A DNA stretch of 64,000 nt from Bradyrhizobium manausense (GCF_001440035.1 NZ_LJYG01000047.1:233347-297346), one strand, 5' to 3'. Shown: positions 16,231 through 25,583, counted from the stretch's first letter. A program made the numbers and translations. The notes: generated from the sequence alone by a model not told the origin.

Positions 16231-18337
16231 CGCTCCCTCCTTGTGACTGAACGATCGCTGTTTCTGGAGCACTCCGCGAGAGTGCCGCAACGCTTACGAT
16301 CCGCCGGATCTCCTCGCCCGACAGTTGGCGACGAATGCGGAGACGATCGACGACTGCCAGTATCTCGTCGCGATGCTGCCGAACGAGATTCTCGGTCCGG
16401 GCTTGCAAAATCCGGAGGTGCTGTTCGACTTTCGATCGTAATTCTGGATCGCTACGCACCGCGGTGAGCGCTTCTTGCAGCGACGCCGTATAAGTCAGCG
16501 TGTCTCCCAGGCCTGCAGAAGCGTGCAGCGCAGCGATGATCTGGGTGGCCTGAGCCAAGTCGGAATCGTCGCCACCTCCTGCTCCCACACTAACGTCCCC
16601 GATCAGAATGCGCTCCGCGGTGCGTCCGGCGAACAACACGATGGCGCGTCGTTCCACTGTGTCGCGCGTCATCAAGTCTCCCTCCGTCTCATTCGCGATC
16701 AGCGTTCGCCCAGCCGACTCGGCGACGCTGCGCCCGATGACGCAACGCTTGAGATCTCCCGAAGAGACGACAATAGATGCCACGGCATGCCCGGCTTCGT
16801 GCGTGCAGATTCGATTGAGCGCGGCGGGAGCGATCTCCTCCTCCGGCGTGATAGCCTGAATGAGATCATCAAGCTCAAGGTTGCGTTTTGCGTGACGAGC
16901 GATCCTGCGCGCCCCACGCACCGCCATCATGATATCCGCGCCGGTGCAGCCGTCTAGGAGATGGCCGATGTCGGTGAGATCCGCGTTCGCCAAGTCGCCG
17001 TTCAAGTGATATCGAAGGATGTTGACAGCGCCTGCATGGTTTGGGCGTGTGATTTCTATCGCACGCTCGAGCCTGCCCGGCCGCAGCAAGGCCGCATCGA
17101 CGCCCTTTATATTGTTTGTTGCGGCGCATACCACAATTCCAGCGCGCTTCCCGGCGACTGCATTGTCCAAGCTAAGCAGGAAGTCTGTCACCACAGGCGT
17201 CCACCAGTCGGCACCGCGTGGTGACATCGTGGCTCGATTTGGTAGCGCGTCGATCTCGTCAAGAAAAAGGATGCACGGCGCAACAGCTGCCGCCTTTTGG
17301 AACATCGCGCGAGAGGCTTTGATCACAGAATCCAAGTATCCAGGAGAGCTCGCGAACAAGTCGGCGATCGAAAAAGCAACCAAAGGCACTCCGCAAGCTT
17401 TCGCCAGGACCCGCGCAAACAATGACTTTCCGAGGCCAGGCTCTGAATGCAATACCGCGCCGCGATCGATGTCCTGCCAGTCGATGAGCCCCTCCCTGTA
17501 ATCGGCGAAATCCCGCGCTAGCGCCAAACCCCATGTTCGCGCGGCGCCGTATTCGATCGCGTCCTCAAGTTGCGGCAGTCGCTCAGTCGAAGCAGAACCG
17601 CTTACAACTGCGGACGCCTTGCGAATGCGAACGATGATTTCATCTGGCGACGAGTCGGTTCGAAAGGCTGCAACCAGATCATCGAACTCGAGCCCAACTG
17701 CGATGTTCTCGTCCATGCCGGCGGGTGCCACGCGGCCGGTGAACATACGGATTGCTCGCCGAATGATAGTTCTTCCGGGCGGGTCAATACGTATCGTTAA
17801 GTCGGCGGCAGCCGTTAGCGCAGCCGGGAGCCCGTCGCGTTCCACGGCGAAGCCGACCACCGGTTGCCCATGAGTGAGATTGGAGGCAACCTCTCTGTTC
17901 TGGTCGGACTTCTGCTGTGGCGTCTTGATCGAGTCCGCCGTTATCGTCTGCCATTGCGCGCCGAAACGTTCGAGGAAAAGGTCCCGCACGGGCCGAATCC
18001 AGCTCGGCCCTGGCACCAGCACAATTACTGCGAGTCCGGATCTACCTTTGAGCTGCCGCCGAACGGCTCCGTTCATAGCCTCGCCAAACGCGGCTGCCAC
18101 AATCGCTCGTCGCGCCGAAGGAAATTCCCCCTTCGCCGCAAGCGTAGATGAATGGGGCACGACACTGCCATCCATGTCATCGATGACGTGGTTCGGGAAG
18201 CAGGACCGAAATGCATCGGCAACTACATTTTCGGGGACGCCCAGCGCCCGCGAAAACCCAAAATGCCTAACCGGCACGCTTGCCGACCTTGGCACTCTGC
18301 GGTGCCCTTGCACTTTTCCGACCGTCCTTCTGGTCAT
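16220..18337 (-). CDS. Soluble FtsH-like AAA+/M41 zinc metalloprotease
   Basis: 705 residues. An AAA+ module has Walker A SEPGLGKS (298-305), Walker B CILFLDEID (355-363) and the second region of homology with LLRPGRLE (about 417-424). It is followed by an M41 peptidase domain with the zinc motif HEAGH (513-517) and a third-ligand region DSDLAQAT (about 591-598). All catalytic parts look intact. Unlike true FtsH there is no N-terminal transmembrane pair; residues 1-250 form a different domain, so it is predicted to be cytosolic. It overlaps the upstream TnsA-like gene by four bases and lies on the tns strand. By analogy with ClpX acting on MuA, it might unfold or degrade transposition complexes or their regulator; that is inference. 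Confidence 0.85.
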   Translation of the reverse strand: MTRRTVGKVQGHRRVPRSASVPVRHFGFSRALGVPENVVADAFRSCFPNHVIDDMDGSVVPHSSTLAAKGEFPSARRAIVAAAFGEAMNGAVRRQLKGRSGLAVIVLVPGPSWIRPVRDLFLERFGAQWQTITADSIKTPQQKSDQNREVASNLTHGQPVVGFAVERDGLPAALTAAADLTIRIDPPGRTIIRRAIRMFTGRVAPAGMDENIAVGLEFDDLVAAFRTDSSPDEIIVRIRKASAVVSGSASTERLPQLEDAIEYGAARTWGLALARDFADYREGLIDWQDIDRGAVLHSEPGLGKSLFARVLAKACGVPLVAFSIADLFASSPGYLDSVIKASRAMFQKAAAVAPCILFLDEIDALPNRATMSPRGADWWTPVVTDFLLSLDNAVAGKRAGIVVCAATNNIKGVDAALLRPGRLERAIEITRPNHAGAVNILRYHLNGDLANADLTDIGHLLDGCTGADIMMAVRGARRIARHAKRNLELDDLIQAITPEEEIAPAALNRICTHEAGHAVASIVVSSGDLKRCVIGRSVAESAGRTLIANETEGDLMTRDTVERRAIVLFAGRTAERILIGDVSVGAGGGDDSDLAQATQIIAALHASAGLGDTLTYTASLQEALTAVRSDPELRSKVEQHLRILQARTENLVRQHRDEILAVVDRLRIRRQLSGEEIRRIVSVAALSRSAPETAIVQSQGGSDGL

Positions 18338-18924
18338 GAGCGGCTCCTAACCATGGTGCATGGTCCCAACGGGTGGGACACTAAATCGAGGATGATGAGA
18401 TCAACGCAGGCAAGCGCCATCACCGCAGGAGCCGGATCGCGGTCGCTGCGGATCGACTTCAGAAGTTCGCCAAGCGGCATGGGCCCTTCGTCCAGCAGGG
18501 TCTGCAGGATGCTGAGGCGCAACCCGATCGGGACATGAGCGCCGCGGTAAGACCAGACGAGCCTTGCGTTCGTAAAGCGCGGCTCAAGCCGGATTTCCTC
18601 GACCGTCAACGTAAGCGGCGCGAGGCCCAGCCTAGACAGTGCAATGAGCGCGAGCCCTTCCTGCTCGAGATCCCGGATTTTTCGCGCCGGGATGACGTCG
18701 AGCAGGAAGGGACCGTCCTCGCGCTGGACGATGACGGCATCAAGTTCTACCTGCTCGGACGCAACATTCGCCGACGCAAGATAAGCGATCGAACGCACCT
18801 TCGGATCGAGGGACGCCTGAACGAGCGCATCTCGAAGCGCCGGATGTCGCGCCGGGATCGGGGTTGCCGTCTTGGCGGAAACGAACAGACCTTGTCGGCC
18901 CTGAAAGGCTTGCCGCTTGAACAT
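18334..18924 (-). CDS. TnsA-like protein lacking the catalytic motif, copy 1
   Basis: 196 residues from the ATG at 18924, chosen because it aligns with the start of the next paralogue; the frame is open up to 19107. Its layout resembles TnsA-related proteins: a PARHPALRDAL helix, a central DAVIVQREDGPFLLDV strand pair where TnsA has its D...ExK site, EIRLEPRFTNARLVWSYR, and a C-terminal winged-helix-like part ending in PLGP. The ExK position reads DVI, so nuclease activity is doubtful. It is similar to the protein at 19192-19794 along its length. The stop overlaps the FtsH-like start (ATGA). The TnsA relationship is a fold-level inference. Confidence 0.65.
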   Translation of the reverse strand: MFKRQAFQGRQGLFVSAKTATPIPARHPALRDALVQASLDPKVRSIAYLASANVASEQVELDAVIVQREDGPFLLDVIPARKIRDLEQEGLALIALSRLGLAPLTLTVEEIRLEPRFTNARLVWSYRGAHVPIGLRLSILQTLLDEGPMPLGELLKSIRSDRDPAPAVMALACVDLIILDLVSHPLGPCTMVRSRS

Positions 18925-19191
18925 GATCGAGAGCCCGAAACCGATGCGAGAGCGTGTTGCGCGTTCTGTTGCTTCGAGCCGAGATGGACGCCAATCATGG
19001 ATGCCTCTCTTCATTTGAAATCGGAGTCGAGCGACGGCTATCCCGCGGGTACGAAAGCGCGAAGCCGAGGTTGTTATCGCAGGCGACGACAGTCCGGGCT
19101 GAGGCACTCAGCCAGGATGCGGATCGCCGGCCGCGTGTTCGGCCTGAACGGCTAACGTGAGGTTGGCTGGGTGACTACAATCATCGCGCCC

Positions 19192-19794
19192 CTACCATTG
19201 GCTATTCGCGGCGACCACGGTGAGTGGTCCCAACGGGGAATCTTGGATATTCAGCGTCAATAGGTTCTGGCAGGCTAACGCACACGCTGCCGCAAGAACG
19301 TTTCCCTCAGGTCGCGAACGGGCTTCCAAGTCTCGAATTGACTGCGGACCGTATTCTGCGAGGGCTGCCGATATTCTAAGTCTGTCCAGCAGCGAGACAT
19401 CATACCGCTCGTGCTCCCAAACTTGCCGGGCGTTTGAGAAAAGCGGATCGGCCCTAATCTCCCGAGCATCTCGTTCCAAAAGCCTGAGACCATTGCATCG
19501 CAGTGCAAATTCAAGCGCGGCCCGGTCACGTTCAGATCGCTGTGGCTTGATGTTGTGCACCTTCAGCAGGAAGAGGCCATCCATTCGATCCAGTACGACG
19601 CCTGCGAGCGAAAGTCGCGGGCAATCGAGCTGCGGGCCCACTTGGTGCCTGATTGACCGAACTGCGTAATCCAGACTGGCCTGCTGTAGCGCGTACTTGA
19701 GAAGCGGGTCTCGAGCTGGAACTGCAGCCCTGCACTTGGGGCTATCAAAGAAGACTGAGCCGGTCGCTCGGTAGATGAACTGTGTCGTACGCAT
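19192..19794 (-). CDS. TnsA-like protein lacking the catalytic motif, copy 2
   Basis: 200 residues from the ATG at 19794 (AGGA about 13 bases upstream). It is a tandem paralogue of the 18334-18924 product: shared PAR.P.L..AL.QASLD..VRSI, DG.FLL.V, EIR..P.F.NAR.VW and a PLGP ending. Where TnsA has the catalytic ExK it reads LLKVHNIK, so the site appears lost. Two degenerate TnsA-like proteins beside a protease could act as adaptors or competitors of TnsA. The 267 bases between the two genes hold only the possible N-terminal extension of copy 1. Confidence 0.65.
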   Translation of the reverse strand: MRTTQFIYRATGSVFFDSPKCRAAVPARDPLLKYALQQASLDYAVRSIRHQVGPQLDCPRLSLAGVVLDRMDGLFLLKVHNIKPQRSERDRAALEFALRCNGLRLLERDAREIRADPLFSNARQVWEHERYDVSLLDRLRISAALAEYGPQSIRDLEARSRPEGNVLAAACALACQNLLTLNIQDSPLGPLTVVAANSQW

Positions 19795-20044
19795 AACTGG
19801 ATATCCTGTTGACGTTGCACATAGCGATGGCATTCGGACGACAGTCATTGTCGATGGACATCCCGCACTCCTATTCGACGAGATCAGAAAGCGCACTTTG
19901 CAGCGCCGAACGGAAAAATTAAGAGCTCAAGTCTGCGTTCGACCGAAGTGCAGTACGGAATAACGTACAGGATAATTCGGGCGAGAGTATGAAGCGTACT
20001 ACAACCTTACCTATTCTGATGATGCGAGCGCCCAGCTACCGTTG

Positions 20045-20266
20045 TTAATCGAAGAGTTCAGAGAGATCGATGCGCAGAGCGGCCGCAAGCCTAATGACAG
20101 ACTCAAGAGTTGGATTGGCTTCGCCTCGCTCGATCTCGCTAATTAGCGCACGACGAATATCTGCCTCACTGGCGAGGTCTTCTTGAGACATGTTGAGCGA
20201 AAGTCGTCGGTCTCTGACTCTCTGACCTAAACTCCTCTTGATGTCAGCTCTTGCGCTTCTCGCCAT
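20045..20266 (-). CDS. XRE-family HTH transcriptional regulator
   Basis: 73 residues, essentially a single Cro/CI-type helix-turn-helix: LGQRVRDRRLSLNMSQEDLA followed by IRRALISEIERGEANPTLES. Single-domain regulators of this kind often control mobile-element genes. It is the most upstream gene of the minus-strand run leading to the TnsA-like pair, protease and tns operon, 250 bases before the first paralogue, and could repress that run. The ribosome site is weak (no clear GGAG), so the start is the only ATG that keeps the whole domain. Confidence 0.85.
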   Translation of the reverse strand: MARSARADIKRSLGQRVRDRRLSLNMSQEDLASEADIRRALISEIERGEANPTLESVIRLAAALRIDLSELFD

Positions 20267-20461
20267 TCAAGGACTCGATTGCCAGCGTTTAGTGCGTGGT
20301 CCGGGCGGCGTATACCGGAAATTCCGAAGAGGAAGATTGGCACGTTTTGCGACTGAGCGCTAGCAAGAAAAGGGGAAGCCGATTACCGTCACAAGGATTC
20401 GAGTGGCGCTCCACGGCAATAGCTTCCACCAGGTCTGAATATGCGTGCTGTTCAGCGGAGG

Positions 20462-21304
20462 TCAGATTTCGATCGTGAAATTTGGATCGAACCGGAGGTT
20501 GTCCCAGGCACGCTGCTGCGGCGGCCAAGGCCCATAGCCCTTGGCGTTAGACACCACGCGCGTTGCGCCGATCACAGTGTCCTCGGACTCGTGGGTATGC
20601 CCGTAGATCCAGAGGTCCGCAGGCCGCAGTTCAGGTCTGCCGTTTGCAACCGGCTCCGGCCACATCAGCGAGCCAAGGGCGCTCCGATATGCTGCGGTCA
20701 AGACCTCTTCGTCGGACAGCCGCGCACCGGGATCATATGGGCCTAGGCGGCGCGCTTGGCTCGGGATTGGCGCATGATGCGTGACGATTACTAGGCGCCC
20801 GCTGCGCGGCTTGCGCATTTCGGCTTCGAGGAAGGCGCGGGCTTGGAGGTGCCGAGCCAGGGCGTGTCCCGGCCGGAAGCGATGAAGATAGCGGTTGATC
20901 CTGATCTTTCGGAAGTCGTTCATCCGTTCGCTGGCGACCACCATTGCGCGACGCTGGTCACCGAAGAGATCGAAGTCTGTCCATAGTGTCGCACCGGCGA
21001 AGGCGACGTCACCGATTCGGATGGAGTTGTGCTGCAGCACGTGGATGTTCGTGCCGACTGATGCTGCCTTGGCCTTCTCGACCGTGCGGTCGATGTCGCA
21101 GCCATAAGCCTCATGGTTGCCGACGACATAAATGACAGGTCGATCCGGCACGCGTTCGCGAAGCCACTTCACCCCGCGCTCCGCACGCGGAATGAGATCA
21201 CCGGCGACGACCAGGACGTCGAATTGCGGACGCGCGGTGCCGGACGGTAGGTCCCAGCCGCGGGTCAGCTCGACATGCAGATCTGATAGGATCCATAACA
21301 ACAC
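20462..21304 (-). CDS. Calcineurin-like metallophosphoesterase
   Basis: 280 residues with a GTG start. Metal-binding motifs of the family are in order: SDLHVE (residues 7-12), VVAGDLIPR (about 33-41), GNHEAYG (about 61-67), THHAP (about 175-179) and GHTHESED near 237. These bind a di-metal centre that hydrolyses phosphoesters; the substrate cannot be told from sequence. The gene follows the frameshifted zinc-ribbon gene by three bases, so the two were probably one operon. Confidence 0.88.
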   Translation of the reverse strand: MLLWILSDLHVELTRGWDLPSGTARPQFDVLVVAGDLIPRAERGVKWLRERVPDRPVIYVVGNHEAYGCDIDRTVEKAKAASVGTNIHVLQHNSIRIGDVAFAGATLWTDFDLFGDQRRAMVVASERMNDFRKIRINRYLHRFRPGHALARHLQARAFLEAEMRKPRSGRLVIVTHHAPIPSQARRLGPYDPGARLSDEEVLTAAYRSALGSLMWPEPVANGRPELRPADLWIYGHTHESEDTVIGATRVVSNAKGYGPWPPQQRAWDNLRFDPNFTIEI

Positions 21305-21307
21305 AGT

Positions 21308-21513
21308 TTAGTCCTCGTCGGTTGGATGGTCGTCCAGCGGCTCGGCCTGGCTCAGCGCCTGCACGATCCGGTCGATGAGTTTCTTCAGGCATCTCGTCTA
21401 TGCCGAGTGCGAACTGCACGTCGGGCGAGCCGCAGCGCGGGCATTCGTGCCGCGTCGGATCGTAGGTGAACTCGCCTTCCCGGCCGCATGCGCGGCAGCG
21501 AAAATCTGGCCAT
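21308..21513 (-). pseudogene. Frameshifted zinc-ribbon small protein
   Basis: Start ATG at 21513 with AAAGGA upstream and stop TAA at 21310-21308, 206 bases, two more than a multiple of three. Removing one T from the tttt run after the start and one base near the MPEE codons restores a 67-residue protein with two CxxC pairs (CRACG, CPRCG) and an acidic helical tail (KLIDRIVQALSQAEPLDD). Either the gene is broken by two single-base insertions or these are sequencing errors. Confidence 0.65.
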
Positions 21514-21855
21514 CGCTATTCCTTTGCTGACGTGCCGGATAGCGGAGCAGGTCTACCCCGAACCGTGCGCGCCGCAGCGTAGCTGGGCGGGTCGCTCTCT
21601 CGGGGAGGCAGGAACAGAACAAATCAGGAACAATATTCGGAGTCAATAGGCTTATATCGACCTATTTCAAATAGATATCTATATGAGAATCTCGACCGCC
21701 GAAATTGGCGTGGTTTCAATGGGATGGTAAAGATCTGAAATCGATGAATCGCGGCCGATTGTGGGGGAAAATCGCCAGGCGGCCGCCCCGATCCCTTGCC
21801 GTCGCCTGCAACCCATGGGACGGTTCTCGGGATTGCACAACGCGCGGGCAGGGCG

Positions 21856-22053
21856 ATGGCGGACGCGAAACCGTCTCCGGGGAAGGGGCGAAAGCCGTCT
21901 TCAGGCAACAAAAAGCAATTCCTGACGTCCATGGATCCCGAGGTCATTCGACGGATCAAGCAGGCGGCAATCGGACAGGACAGGACTGCCTCCGAAGTTA
22001 TGGAAGAAGCCGCCAAAGAGTGGCTCGAGCGGCATCACGCGGGGAAGAAATAA
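21856..22053 (+). CDS. Ribbon-helix-helix DNA-binding protein
   Basis: 65 residues from the ATG at 21856. A basic Gly/Lys/Ser-rich tail is followed by KKQFLTSMDPEVIRRIKQAA and a second helix, the shape of ribbon-helix-helix proteins such as antitoxins and partition repressors. It lies 17 bases upstream of a DUF499-like ATPase fragment, so it may have been that operon's regulator. No toxin partner is visible. Confidence 0.6.
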   Translation: MADAKPSPGKGRKPSSGNKKQFLTSMDPEVIRRIKQAAIGQDRTASEVMEEAAKEWLERHHAGKK

Positions 22054-22070
22054 GGGGCAGGCTGGCGAAA

Positions 22071-22508
22071 ATGCTTCAGACGGTGAAAGACGCGTGCAAG
22101 TTCGACCCGAAGGCGATCGACTACGCACTGAGCGACCAGATCGAGAAACTCGAGGACCTGATCGGCCACGACGCGAAGGCCGGGAAGGCCTTCTTCGATA
22201 AGACCTACATCACGGGCGGCATGAAGACCCTGCTGCGGCAAGGCCTGCAACGGCTCGCCGGCACCTCCAGTCAGGCGGTGTTCGAGCTCAAACAGGCGAT
22301 GGGCGGCGGCAAGACCCACTCGATGCTCGCGCTCGGGTACCTGGCGGCGACCGGCACCTCCGATGACGTGGATGTCGGCTGGCGCAAGGCGATCCGCATC
22401 GCCATGACGGAGAATCCGACGGGCGATGAGGTCGGGGCGATCCGCGCCAAGAATCCCCGTCGCCCCGAGGATCGTCCGACGCTTCCGCTGTTCGAGCGCG
22501 TCAAGTGA
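22071..22508 (+). pseudogene. N-terminal fragment of a DUF499-type ATPase
   Basis: 145 residues. The first 100 or so match the start of large DUF499-type ATPases found in defence islands, including the P-loop MGGGKTHSML (about 84-93) and an LIGHDAKAGKAFFDKTYIT segment. The family is usually around a thousand residues, so nearly all is missing. The last 45 residues look unrelated, and the frame runs directly into a helicase fragment. This fits a large internal deletion joining two ends of a multi-gene locus. Confidence 0.6.
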
Positions 22509-22984
22509 AGAGTGTTGTCATGGATGAGGGCCTGAACCTCCAGACCTTGGGCACCCTGATCAACATCGACCTGCCGTGGAATCCGTCACGCCTGGAACAG
22601 CGGATCGGCCGGATCAAGCGCTTCGGGCAGCGCCGCGACCGGGTCGACATGCTGAACCTGCTCTTTCACGGCGTCGCCCAGCAGACGGTCGACGAAAAGG
22701 TGTACGCCAAGCTGTCTGAGCGCATGCGAAACCGCTTCGACATCTTCGGCACGCTGCCCGACGTGATCGAGGACGACTGGATCGAGGACGAGGAGAAGCT
22801 CGACGAACGCCTGAGGGAATACACTGAGCGGCGAAAGCGCGCGAACGCCTTCGACCTCAGGTACGCCGGCGACGTGACCCCGAAGGGGGACCGGTGGGAT
22901 CTCTGCGAGAAAGTCCTGGCGCGCCACGACGTGAAGCAGAGGCTGTCGCGCGGGTGGGGTGAGAGGGAGCGAGGCGACGCGTGA
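22505..22984 (+). pseudogene. C-terminal fragment of an SNF2/DEAD-type helicase
   Basis: 159 residues beginning at helicase motif V (EGLNLQTLGTLINIDLPWNP) and continuing through motif VI (QRIGRIKRFGQ). The ATP-binding half is absent, so it cannot work as a helicase. It overlaps the DUF499 fragment by four bases. Such helicases share operons with DUF499 ATPases and methyltransferases in defence islands, so the pair probably marks what is left of one such locus. Confidence 0.65.
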
Positions 22985-23018
22985 TCGCGGCCCCGGGGCG
23001 AGGCTACAGCATCAGCCG

Positions 23019-24527
23019 CTATTCGCCACGGGTCACGCGAAGTCTATGCTCTACCGCCGCCTGCCACCGCTTGGCTCGCTGTAGCACCACCTTGCAGTCC
23101 GGCGCGTAATGCAGGTCCTTCGCCAAGTCTTCCGCCTGCTTGATGAACTCGGAAGCGGTCGCGGTTCCGGCCCGTGCCGCCTCGAGGGCGAGATAGGCAG
23201 CCGCCGACGCTTCCATATTCCTGTTTCCCTGCCGCTTGAACGTTGCGATCACGGCCTTGTACCCCGCGATTCCATCGTCGATATCGCCAATCCGCATGGA
23301 GAGCATACTGGCGGTCGCGACGAGGTACTCGGCCGGCTCATCGACCGTTTGTTTCTTGACTAGCGCCTGGCGGAGAATCTGGGCTGCGCGCGGATATTCT
23401 CCCTTCTCGATGAGAGCGTAGGCGAGGTGGTTGCGGAACAGAAGCGAGTCCGGCTCCAGCTTCAGTCCGCGCTGGGCAAGGCGGAGACCGAGGTCGAAAT
23501 CGCCGATGGTGATCGCCGTCGAGGAGCCGACCGCATACGGCTTCGAGGCGAAGGGCTCCTCCATCGTCCATTGCTCGCAGACCTTGATCACGCCATTGAA
23601 GTCCCCTCGCCAGTACGCGTGAAACGCGCGCGCTTCCCCGGAATCGAGCACCCGATCAATCTGCTTCGAGGTGACCAGTTCACCGCCCAGATGGGGATTG
23701 GCCCACTCGGCCTGGGCGAGCGAGTTCCCTGTAGGATCGACGAGGCTCGTCCGGAACAGCTTGCGCGCGCGGCGGTTGCCATCGCGGAGATGAACGGTTC
23801 CGATGGCCGATGCGAGTTCGGAGAGGTGCAGCGGCTGGAATCCACCGTCTTCCACCATGTCGATCCCGACCTTGAAGAATTGGGGCTTTCGACCAGCGGC
23901 GGAAGACAGCGCGATCTCGCCGGCGACCAGCCACGGATCGAATTTCGTCGCTGGGTTCCGCTTGAGGACGTCGTGCGCCTGCTCGGGGTCGTCGAGATGC
24001 AGGTGCATTCGCGCGGCGCTGCGCAGGACATGTCGATCCGCAGGCGCCAGTTGCAACGCGACGGTCATGGCCCGCTTCGCCTTGTCCTTCTCGCCATGAG
24101 TCACGTATCCGAGTGCCAAATCGACCCACGACAACGCATCTTCCGGATACCGGTACACGTGTCGCCGCAGCGGACCGATCTCGATGCCGGTCTGGCTCGA
24201 CGCATCCGGCTCCAGCCTTTCGAGCAGGAGAGCCGCCTGCTTCTTGACGAGCGGGGTCGCTTCGGATCCTTCCCGTACCAAGCTGCGTGCCGCGCGTTCG
24301 GCTTCCTTCTCCCGCCCTTCGACGATGGCGGTTTCGACCAACTCCGCGGCCGCGATGACGTCGTTGCCGCTGCGCCAAGCTTCCAGCCGCGCCTTGAGCT
24401 CCTCTGGAATCCTGGAGTCCTGCGCGGGTCTGCCGGGCATGGCCAACTCGCCGGAAGCGGCCACCCGCGCGGCTGGTCTCCACCGGGGAACGATATCCCT
24501 CTTCTTCGGAAAGGCCTGTGCTGTCAT
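23019..24527 (-). CDS. TPR-repeat protein paired with the kinase
   Basis: 502 residues, mostly helical repeats of TPR type (for example YPEDALSWVDLALGYVTHGE and DSLLFRNHLAYALIEKGEYP), with no signal peptide and no enzyme motif. It overlaps the kinase gene by four bases (ATGA), so the two are co-translated. TPR proteins act as scaffolds or sensors, and here it may present substrate to the kinase. Its position in the divergent half of the CBASS locus suggests a role in the same cassette, which is inference. Confidence 0.75.
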   Translation of the reverse strand: MTAQAFPKKRDIVPRWRPAARVAASGELAMPGRPAQDSRIPEELKARLEAWRSGNDVIAAAELVETAIVEGREKEAERAARSLVREGSEATPLVKKQAALLLERLEPDASSQTGIEIGPLRRHVYRYPEDALSWVDLALGYVTHGEKDKAKRAMTVALQLAPADRHVLRSAARMHLHLDDPEQAHDVLKRNPATKFDPWLVAGEIALSSAAGRKPQFFKVGIDMVEDGGFQPLHLSELASAIGTVHLRDGNRRARKLFRTSLVDPTGNSLAQAEWANPHLGGELVTSKQIDRVLDSGEARAFHAYWRGDFNGVIKVCEQWTMEEPFASKPYAVGSSTAITIGDFDLGLRLAQRGLKLEPDSLLFRNHLAYALIEKGEYPRAAQILRQALVKKQTVDEPAEYLVATASMLSMRIGDIDDGIAGYKAVIATFKRQGNRNMEASAAAYLALEAARAGTATASEFIKQAEDLAKDLHYAPDCKVVLQRAKRWQAAVEHRLRVTRGE

Positions 24528-25567
24528 GCGACTTTTCGCGCGCGCGCCGCGACGGTGGTCCGTTTCAGCAGAAGGTCGGTATAGGATTTATAGCGTTCGA
24601 GAGAATATTGGTTTGCCGATCCGATGCCCTTGCGATGGCCGCGTTTGGCCAGATCGGGATTGCACAACTCCCGCACGATCGTGGATATCTCGGTGCGGAC
24701 CAGCGGATCGACCACGGCGTCGAGGTCGGCGAGCACCTGCGAAAAGGCGTGCTGGAGATGCGGCAACACCTGGTCATAGGTGCCGCTCCAGTTGCTGGGA
24801 TGGAAGGCCGCGTCGAGCCGCGAGAACAAAGCCGCGGTGATGTTGATCCCGGAGAACAGGAATGCAGCGAGATTCCCGAGCAGGTAGAGGTCGCAACCGA
24901 TCCGCCGCACCACGAAATCGGCGTGGAGATTGGAATATAGCTGCTCCGGCGGAGCATAGGTGCGGTCGCCGGCCACGACGAGATTGTCCATCCACACCTG
25001 ATAGCCCCGTCGCGACGACCGCCCGAAATCACCGACGCGGCAGCCACCATCTCCGTACGTCAAGACGTTCGAAGGCTTCAGATCCTGATGCGCGATCGTC
25101 TCCTTGTGCAGTTGCATCATGCCGAGGGTCACGTCGTTCAGGATGCTGAGGCTGATCAGGCAGTCGAGGCGCTTTTTGAGATCGACCTGCTTGCGCACGT
25201 CACTCTCCGCGAGTTCGAATATCAGGTAGGCGACCCGCCCCTCGATAGTGCTAAATCCCGGAACCTGCGCGTAGCCGTGGGTCACGGCGAGAACGACCCG
25301 CGAGAGCCTGCGATCCTTGCAGTGCTCCAGGACATCCCGCTCATGATTGTATGCCGACGTCATGTTCTGGAGCGCGCGCGCGGGATCTGGGTCGTTGAAC
25401 GCGTCCGAGAAGTCGAGGGCCTTGAGGAAATGCTCCTTCCCCTCCTTGTCCTCGACAATATAGGGCACGGAAAACATGCCGCCGGAGCTCGGGACGTGCG
25501 CGATCTTGCTGACGACCTTCCAGCCGCCGTCGAGCGTCATCCCCACAAGCTGTTCCGCTGCGTTCAT
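24524..25567 (-). CDS. Ser/Thr protein kinase-like protein
   Basis: 347 residues. Protein-kinase landmarks are visible: a catalytic loop HQDLKPSNVL (about 148-157, with the catalytic Asp and Asn), a GDFGRSS magnesium loop (DFG, about 168-174) and a PPEQ motif near 196. The N-lobe has a KEHFLKALDF strand carrying the likely ATP-contact lysine. It is cytosolic with no receptor domain. It lies between a MarR-type regulator and a TPR protein, divergent from a CBASS operon. Kinases occur in several defence systems, but its target is unknown. Confidence 0.82.
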   Translation of the reverse strand: MNAAEQLVGMTLDGGWKVVSKIAHVPSSGGMFSVPYIVEDKEGKEHFLKALDFSDAFNDPDPARALQNMTSAYNHERDVLEHCKDRRLSRVVLAVTHGYAQVPGFSTIEGRVAYLIFELAESDVRKQVDLKKRLDCLISLSILNDVTLGMMQLHKETIAHQDLKPSNVLTYGDGGCRVGDFGRSSRRGYQVWMDNLVVAGDRTYAPPEQLYSNLHADFVVRRIGCDLYLLGNLAAFLFSGINITAALFSRLDAAFHPSNWSGTYDQVLPHLQHAFSQVLADLDAVVDPLVRTEISTIVRELCNPDLAKRGHRKGIGSANQYSLERYKSYTDLLLKRTTVAARARKVA

Positions 25568-25583
25568 CAGACCTCTCCTAACC

